A stretch of 11,242 bases of DNA, taken from the NCBI GenBank assembly GCA_021823385.1, contig JAKAOC010000028.1, positions 1 to 11,242 of the forward strand. Direction: 5' to 3'. The translations under genes and the position numbers were made by a program. This stretch comes from Actinomycetes bacterium. GTDB taxonomy: Bacteria > Actinomycetota > Acidimicrobiia > Acidimicrobiales > Acidimicrobiaceae. The notes under the pieces were generated by a model. That model was not told where the DNA came from and searched no databases. It was given only the letters and a program-made list of their open reading frames with translations. Below, one piece after another: positions 6,624 to 11,242 of this stretch (position 1 is the first letter of the stretch; every line of letters begins with the position of its first letter).

Positions 6624-7299
6624 AGTCGTCGAAGCCGGCGTACTTGGCCAGCTCCTCGGCCATGATCCAGCCCAAGGCGATCAGAGAGTCCCTGCGCTCG
6701 GCATCCAAATCGCCGAAGAACTCGCCGAAGCCGGAAAACTGCGGCGATGCGGCCAGTGGCGTGTAGGCGGTATAGCCGATCGACTCCCCGGTTCCGGTCA
6801 GCACAAAAGTGCGATCGTCGATGCGATGCTCCCCGCCGTATCGCCGCGCCAGGCGACGCGCCCACGCCCGCTCTTCGCCGCTGGGCTTGTGGCCGGGCTG
6901 AGGCACGATGTCCACTAGCCCCTCGAAAATCTCGAAGCCACCGGCGTCGGTGAGCCTGGTGCCGACGAGAACGTCCTCGTCCGGAAACGCCAGCAGCGCC
7001 TTGCGGAACTGCCCCTCGCGAATCGCCAACATGGTCTCACGTGAGTGCTCCCCCGCCTCGGCGAGCATTATGCCCACCACGATGGCCGGGGTGCCACCGA
7101 TGCGCTCCAAGGTGTAGAAGGAGAATCCGCTCAGCTTTCCGTCCTTGAGAACGTCGGTAACCAGTACCCACTCCTCACGCGCCTTGGAAAGGCAGCCGAT
7201 GTCAAAGCTCGAGCCGGCAGCCTCCGAGAGGTCGGCCATGACGGACAGCTCAGAGTCGGAGAGAACAGCGCAGTCGCGGGTATTGATCTCGATGGACAT
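6622..7299 (-). CDS. Hypothetical protein, 225 residues
   Basis: I do not recognise this protein. It is soluble and acidic, with no signal peptide, membrane helix or cysteine-based metal site. The order WVLVTDVLKDGKLSGFSFYTL (44-64), PAIVVGIML (71-79), a helix RETMLAIREGQFRKALLAF (87-105) and VLVGTRLTDAGGFEIFEGL (110-128) resembles the central strands and helix of a GNAT acyltransferase. The usual acetyl-CoA pyrophosphate loop (Q/RxxGxG/A) is not apparent, so that fold is only a guess. A basic stretch EERAWARRLARRYG (142-155) and a C-terminal helix DSLIALGWIMAEELAKYAGF (204-223) follow. The ATG at 7299 has AGGAG about 11 bases upstream. It lies 166 bases downstream of dnaE on the same strand and may share its transcript or have its own promoter. 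The codon pattern looks normal for the window. Confidence 0.75.
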   Translation of the reverse strand: MSIEINTRDCAVLSDSELSVMADLSEAAGSSFDIGCLSKAREEWVLVTDVLKDGKLSGFSFYTLERIGGTPAIVVGIMLAEAGEHSRETMLAIREGQFRKALLAFPDEDVLVGTRLTDAGGFEIFEGLVDIVPQPGHKPSGEERAWARRLARRYGGEHRIDDRTFVLTGTGESIGYTAYTPLAASPQFSGFGEFFGDLDAERRDSLIALGWIMAEELAKYAGFDD

Positions 7300-7382
7300 A
7301 AGGCAGCTAGCTCCTCAGCAGGTCCCATAATCTCGATTTCGCATAGTCCAGCCTAGCCGAAAGGCCAGCTTGCGAGGGCCGA

Positions 7383-7414
7383 CGAAAAGCGGGGCGTGAC
7401 GCCGGCTCGCGTCA
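7383..7414 (-). terminator. Possible weak terminator downstream of dnaE
   Basis: On the minus strand TGACGC (7414-7409) and GCGTCA (7402-7397) make a perfect six-base-pair stem with a six-base loop, 52 bases after the dnaE stop. A short U-run (GCTTTT) follows after eight bases (7389-7384). The distance from stem to U-run is too long for a strong intrinsic terminator, so read-through into the downstream 225-residue gene is plausible. The same symmetry could be a protein-binding site for a promoter of that gene. Confidence 0.3.
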
Positions 7415-7465
7415 GCGACGTATTTGTTCCCAGCTCAGAGGTGCCGAAGGAGAGCGATAACCGAA

Positions 7466-10400
7466 TTAGAGAACCAGCGACTCGGGCCTGAGAAACTCCC
7501 GCAATTCCCCAATCAGGGAGCCGGAATCCACCGCGACTTTCAACTCCGCGGACAGGTCGAACGCGGTCTCACCCACCCGCAGAAGCACCCCGGTGCCGCC
7601 CGGGTGGTTGGAGAGGACGGAGCGGATCCGGGCAAGCAGTGCGCGGGTGGCCTGGCCGGGCTCGAGGCGTATCTCGAGAGCGTCATCGTCCGCAGCCGGC
7701 TCGACCTCCTCGATGGACATGGCGACGAAGGTGCGTTCGTCTTCCCGCTGATTCACCCGACCTTTGACAAGCACCACCTTGTCGTCGGCGAGCACAGCGC
7801 CAAAGTCGGTCATGGTCTTGGGAAATACGAAGACGTCGATCGATCCGGAAAGATCTTCCAGGACGAAGCTTGCCATCAGCTCCCCGCGCTTGGTGTATCT
7901 ACGGGAAAGCGCCGTGACCACGCCGCCGAGCACCATCACCTCCGACGAGGAACCCACCACTTCGCCGAGATCGCCGAGCTTGGAATCGGCCCGGCGCGAA
8001 AGCACGCGGATATACCCGGCCACCGGGTGATCCGAGACGTAGAGTCCGAGCATCTCCTTTTCGAACGAGAGAAGCGTGGCTCGGTCGTCGGGGAGTTCGG
8101 GGACCGCTATCTCGAAGCCGAGCCCGCCGGCGTCCTCCTCCACCCCCGAGTCGAAGAGGCTCATGATGCCGTCCTTGTCCTCTTTGCGTTTGCGCATGAC
8201 GCGCTCCAGCGTGGGGTCAAGGATCTCGAGCATGCCCCGGCGCGTGTGGCCGAACGAATCCAAGGCTCCCGCGCGGATAAGCGACTCCATCACCCGCCGG
8301 TTCAGGACCGAGACATCCGCACGGGCGAGAAAGTCGGCGAAATCCTTGTAGGGTCCATTGGTCTCGCGCTCGGCGATGATCAGCCCGACCACGCCTTCGC
8401 CGACGTTGCGCACCCCGGAGAGGCCAAAGCGGATGGCCGAGCCCGCTTCGGAGATAATGGGGAAGAAGTCGGCTCGCGACTCATTCACGTCCGGAACCAG
8501 GATGTCGATCCCGTGCTCCTTTGCGTCGGCCAGGTAGAGGCCGGTCTTGTCCTTGTCGTCCTTGACCGAGGTGAGAATGGCGGCCAGGTAGTGGGCCGGA
8601 TAGTTCGCCTTCAGGTATGCGGTCTGGAAGGCGACAAGGCCGTATCCGTAGGAGTGCGACTTGTTGAAGGCGTAATCGGCGAAAGGCTCGATGATGTCGA
8701 AGAGGGCCGTGCCGACGTGTTCGCCGTATCCCTCTTCGACGCAGCCCGCCACGAATTTCTCGCGCTCGACCTTGATGAGCTCGCGGATCTTCTTGCCGCA
8801 GGCCTTGCGTAGATTGTCGGCCTCGGCCAGCGAGTAGCCGGCGAACTTCTGGGCCACCCTCATCACCGACTCCTGATAGATCATCAGCCCGTAGGTGTCC
8901 GAAAGGATGTCTCGCAGATCCTCGTGGAGGTATTCGATCGGCTTTCTGCCGTTCTTGCGATCGGCGTAGTCGTTGTGCATGTTCGCGGCCATGGGGCCCG
9001 GCCGGTAGAGAGCAACCAGCGCCGCCACGTCCTCGAAGCCGGTCGGGGCGAGCGACTTCATCAGGGCGCGCATCGGCTTGCCTTCCAGCTGGAAGACCCC
9101 GATCGAGTCCGCTTCGCGAAGCATGGCAAGCGTCTTGTCGTCGGTGAGGTCGACGTTGTCGATGTCCGGGCGGACGCCGGTGGTCTCCTCGATCAGATCC
9201 AGGGCCCTCTCGATGACCGAAAGGGTGCGAAGCCCCAGGAAATCCATCTTGAGCAGGCCGAGTTCCTCGACCCCGTGCATCTCGTACTGGGTGACTATGG
9301 GAGCCGACTCGGCGGAGGCGCCGGCGTCCGGTTTGCGCTGGATAGGCAGGTACTCGGTGAGCGGCTCATGGGTGATGACCACCGCAGCCGCATGGATGCC
9401 GTCCTGACGGCGCAGGTTCTCCAAGCCCAGGGCCACCTCGACGGCCGCCTTGGCGTCCGGGTCGGCGGATACCATCTCGCGCAGCTCGGCGGCGACCTTG
9501 TAACCGTCCTCATAGCCCGGTGTCAACTCGAAGCAGGCGTGCAGAGGAGTGTCCCTCCCCATGACCAGCGGCGGCATGGCCTTGGCGATCCGGTCCCCCA
9601 GCGCGTAGGGGAGCCCGAGGACCCGGGAGGCGTCACGGACCGCCGCGCGGGCCTTGATGGTGGAGAAGGTGATTATCTGGGCCACGTGGTCATAGCCGTA
9701 GCGTTCCGCCGCATAACGGATCATGTCGCCGCGGTAGCGCTCGTCGAAGTCCATGTCGATGTCCGGCATCTGCTTGCGCCCGGGGTTCAGGAATCTCTCG
9801 AAGAGCAGGTCGTAGCGGATCGGGTCCAGGTCCACGATGTTGAGGCAGTAGGCCACGCAGCATCCCGCAGCCGAGCCTCGGCCGGGCCCCACCCGGATCC
9901 CCTTTTCCTTGGCGAAGCGGATCAGATCCCAGACCACCAGGAAGTAGGCGCTGAATCCCATGTCGGCGATGACCGAGAGCTCGTAATCGATGCGCTCGAC
10001 CACCTCCGGCGAGAGCTCCTCGCCGTAGCGGCGCCTCGCTCCCTCATAGGCGAGATGGCGAAGATAGGCCGCCGAGGATTCCTCGTAGGTGGCCAGCCGG
10101 AAACGCTCGGGCACCGGGAATTCGGGCAGCTTCGGCTTGCCGAACTCGATCTCCACCTGGCAGCGCTCGCCGATGGCCAGTGTGTTGTCGCAGGCCTCGG
10201 GCACCTCGGCGAAGAGCGCGCGCATCTCCTCGGCGCTTTTGATGTAGTGCTCCTCGCCTTCGAAGCGGAATCGCTTCTCGTCGGTCATGGTGGCGCCGGT
10301 CTGAACGCACAGGAGCGCATCGTGGGCCTTGTGGTCCTCTTTGTGCGTGTAATGAGCGTCATTGGTGGCCAGCAGCCCCAGCGACAGGTCTCTCGCCAGC

Positions 10401-11014
10401 TCCACCAGGAGCGGGTTGGTCTTCTTCTGCAGGGCCAGGCCGTGGTCCTGCAACTCCACGAAGAGGTTTTCGGGGCCGAATATGTCCTTCAAGTGCGACG
10501 CGTGCTCCCACGCGCCTTTCTTGTCGTCCCTGATGAGGGACTGGAGCACCAGGCCGCCCAGGCAACCCGTGGTGGCAATGATCCCCTCGTGGTGTGCCTC
10601 GAGCAACTCGTAGTCGAGGCGCGGCTTGTAGTAGTAGCCCTCGAGGTACGCCAGCGAGGCCAGCTTGATGAGGTTCTTGTAGCCGGTGTTGTTCTCCGCA
10701 AGAAGGATGATGTGGTAGTAAAGCTTCTCGGCTCCGCCCTCGCCGTCCACCGATTCGTCGACTCGGCCCCGCCGGGCCGGGCGTTCGAAGCGGCTGCCGC
10801 CCGCCATATAGGCCTCGATGCCGATGATGGGATTGACGCCGCGCTTGTTGGCCTCTTTGTAGAAGTCGAGGACTCCGTACATGTTCCCGTGATCGGTGAT
10901 GGCCATGGCCGGCTGGCCGTCCTTGACCGCCTTGTCCAGCGCGTCCCCGATCCTCGCCGCCCCGTCGAGCATCGAGTATTCGGTGTGATTGTGCAGGTGG
11001 ACAAAGGACTTCAA
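7466..11014 (-). CDS. dnaE: DNA polymerase III alpha subunit (DnaE1-type replicative polymerase)
   Basis: This is the catalytic subunit of the replicative DNA polymerase holoenzyme, 1182 residues, which is full length for actinobacterial DnaE1. The N-terminal PHP domain (about 1-230) keeps its metal-binding pattern: HLHNH (6-10), TDHGN (40-44), GIEAY (65-69), H101, TGCLGG (149-154) and NDAH (218-221). The polymerase core shows PGRGSAAG (377-384), the Asp motif PDIDMDFD (417-424) and a further Asp in KMDFLGLRTL (589-598). The thumb and fingers include FNKSHSYGYGLVAFQTAYLKA, an HhH segment follows, and an OB fold spans about 1026-1107. The TTG at 11014 is chosen because GGAGGAG lies six bases upstream and it yields the family's standard N-terminus, KSFVHLHNHTEYSMLDG. 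An in-frame GTG at 11113 would add 33 residues and has no ribosome binding site. No intein or frameshift is seen. It is divergent from an acyl-CoA synthetase-like gene. Confidence 0.96.
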   Translation of the reverse strand: MKSFVHLHNHTEYSMLDGAARIGDALDKAVKDGQPAMAITDHGNMYGVLDFYKEANKRGVNPIIGIEAYMAGGSRFERPARRGRVDESVDGEGGAEKLYYHIILLAENNTGYKNLIKLASLAYLEGYYYKPRLDYELLEAHHEGIIATTGCLGGLVLQSLIRDDKKGAWEHASHLKDIFGPENLFVELQDHGLALQKKTNPLLVELARDLSLGLLATNDAHYTHKEDHKAHDALLCVQTGATMTDEKRFRFEGEEHYIKSAEEMRALFAEVPEACDNTLAIGERCQVEIEFGKPKLPEFPVPERFRLATYEESSAAYLRHLAYEGARRRYGEELSPEVVERIDYELSVIADMGFSAYFLVVWDLIRFAKEKGIRVGPGRGSAAGCCVAYCLNIVDLDPIRYDLLFERFLNPGRKQMPDIDMDFDERYRGDMIRYAAERYGYDHVAQIITFSTIKARAAVRDASRVLGLPYALGDRIAKAMPPLVMGRDTPLHACFELTPGYEDGYKVAAELREMVSADPDAKAAVEVALGLENLRRQDGIHAAAVVITHEPLTEYLPIQRKPDAGASAESAPIVTQYEMHGVEELGLLKMDFLGLRTLSVIERALDLIEETTGVRPDIDNVDLTDDKTLAMLREADSIGVFQLEGKPMRALMKSLAPTGFEDVAALVALYRPGPMAANMHNDYADRKNGRKPIEYLHEDLRDILSDTYGLMIYQESVMRVAQKFAGYSLAEADNLRKACGKKIRELIKVEREKFVAGCVEEGYGEHVGTALFDIIEPFADYAFNKSHSYGYGLVAFQTAYLKANYPAHYLAAILTSVKDDKDKTGLYLADAKEHGIDILVPDVNESRADFFPIISEAGSAIRFGLSGVRNVGEGVVGLIIAERETNGPYKDFADFLARADVSVLNRRVMESLIRAGALDSFGHTRRGMLEILDPTLERVMRKRKEDKDGIMSLFDSGVEEDAGGLGFEIAVPELPDDRATLLSFEKEMLGLYVSDHPVAGYIRVLSRRADSKLGDLGEVVGSSSEVMVLGGVVTALSRRYTKRGELMASFVLEDLSGSIDVFVFPKTMTDFGAVLADDKVVLVKGRVNQREDERTFVAMSIEEVEPAADDDALEIRLEPGQATRALLARIRSVLSNHPGGTGVLLRVGETAFDLSAELKVAVDSGSLIGELREFLRPESLVL

Positions 11015-11027
11015 ATCATGCTCCTCC
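11015..11027 (-). promoter_or_regulatory. dnaE ribosome binding site that decides the TTG start
   Basis: On the minus strand GGAGGAG (11027-11021) is followed by CATGAT and then TTG, giving six bases of spacing. An ATG within the spacer (11019-11017) is out of frame, only one base from the Shine-Dalgarno sequence, and reads ATG-ATT-TGA, stopping after two codons. That makes TTG the likely functional start. Confidence 0.7.
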
Positions 11028-11147
11028 GGGGATCCGGCAATCGATTCAACCCTATCCCGCTTGGCCGCCGGGGACCCCGCCGAAGGGAGGCAGCGCTGTT
11101 TTTCGGGGCGCACCGGCCGCTACGCCAGGCCACTGGTAGCTTTGGGG

Positions 11148-11167
11148 CCGTGGTCCGCAAACCACGG
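11148..11167. promoter_or_regulatory. 20-base palindromic element upstream of the acyl-CoA synthetase-like gene
   Basis: CCGTGGT (11148-11154) and ACCACGG (11161-11167) are perfect reverse complements around a six-base centre. The element ends eight bases before the AGGAGG ribosome binding site (11176-11180 region) of the plus-strand gene, between two divergent genes. Such a spot suits a repressor operator (for example a TetR- or GntR-type site controlling fatty-acid genes) or a leader hairpin. The symmetry is direct observation and the role is inference. A smaller palindrome, CGGGGACCCCG, lies at 11069-11079. Confidence 0.4.
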
Positions 11168-11185
11168 GTCTGACAGGAGGCCGGG

Positions 11186-11242
11186 ATGCTTACCGTGGAG
11201 ATGATCGAAGCCGGCGCCCGCCGCTTCGGCGGAAGGACAGCC
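11186..11242 (+). CDS. Probable AMP-dependent acyl-CoA synthetase (N-terminal fragment)
   Basis: An ATG at 11186, preceded by AGGAGG with five or six bases of spacing, opens a frame that runs off the right edge. The 19 visible residues read MLTVEMIEAGARRFGGRTA. The pattern of a helix followed by ARRF, two small residues and RTA is the usual start of acyl/aryl-CoA ligases (AMP-binding superfamily), where the first helix precedes 'P-D-R-x-A-[LIV]'. The catalytic motifs lie outside the window, so the substrate class is unknown and the assignment is tentative. Confidence 0.5.
   Translation, partial: MLTVEMIEAGARRFGGRTA

Noticed and set aside
5080..6918. 612-codon plus-strand frame overlapping the DUF2079 gene
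   Set aside because: It is out of frame with the DUF2079 gene, which has a strong ribosome binding site and family motifs. The translation is Arg/Pro/Gly-rich without hydrophobic order, and it runs into the convergent gene.
7424..8812. 462-codon plus-strand frame antisense to the 3' part of dnaE
   Set aside because: This is another mirror frame of dnaE, with no ribosome binding site, no domain, and a composition explained by the opposite strand.
8924..11173. Long plus-strand open frame (749 codons) antisense to dnaE
   Set aside because: It covers the well-supported dnaE in the opposite direction, has no recognisable domain, and is the kind of spurious frame that GC-rich codon usage creates opposite real genes.
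1..11242. CRISPR array, mobile element, tRNA or riboswitch (including a Moco-type RNA before the modA operon)
   Set aside because: I saw no regularly spaced repeats, transposase or integrase motifs, or cloverleaf-like sequence. The 5' region of the operon is too short for a molybdenum-cofactor riboswitch.

Overview
This high-GC window has actinobacterial-looking proteins. The DNA polymerase III alpha subunit reads like an actinobacterial DnaE1, and a DUF2079-type membrane protein and GTG/TTG start codons fit the same group. I would place it in Actinomycetota, perhaps near Acidimicrobiia, but no rRNA is present to settle it. Genes are tightly packed: no gene-free stretch exceeds about 200 bases, and I see no tRNA, rRNA, CRISPR array, insertion sequence or prophage.

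Layout. (1) 1-125: the tail of a peroxidase-related AhpD-like protein. (2) 126-316: a leader holding two perfect inverted repeats, then a GntR/FCD-family regulator (317-1036, +). (3) 1045-4876 (-): a three-gene molybdate/tungstate-type module, transcribed regulator first. It comprises an XRE helix-turn-helix protein fused to a cytoplasmic substrate-binding-protein-like domain, a ModA/WtpA-like lipoprotein, and a ModB permease fused to a ModC ATPase in one polypeptide. (4) 4877-5071: a divergent promoter region with an AT-rich island and a 14-base palindrome. (5) 5072-6586 (+): a DUF2079 multi-pass membrane protein. (6) 6622-7299 (-): an unrecognised 225-residue protein. (7) 7466-11014 (-): complete dnaE, probably starting at TTG. 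(8) 11186-11242 (+): the first 19 codons of a probable acyl-CoA synthetase, divergent from dnaE, with a palindrome just ahead of its ribosome binding site.

How the genes fit together. The clearest functional unit is the oxyanion uptake module. The lipoprotein would capture the anion outside the membrane, and the fused permease-ATPase would import it. The first gene's SBP-like domain could sense the anion inside the cell and adjust transcription. The other genes are housekeeping or unrelated neighbours. The best candidates for something under-described are this compact module (sensor, capture and import in three genes, with permease and ATPase fused), the paired dyad elements before the GntR gene, and the palindrome before the acyl-CoA synthetase.
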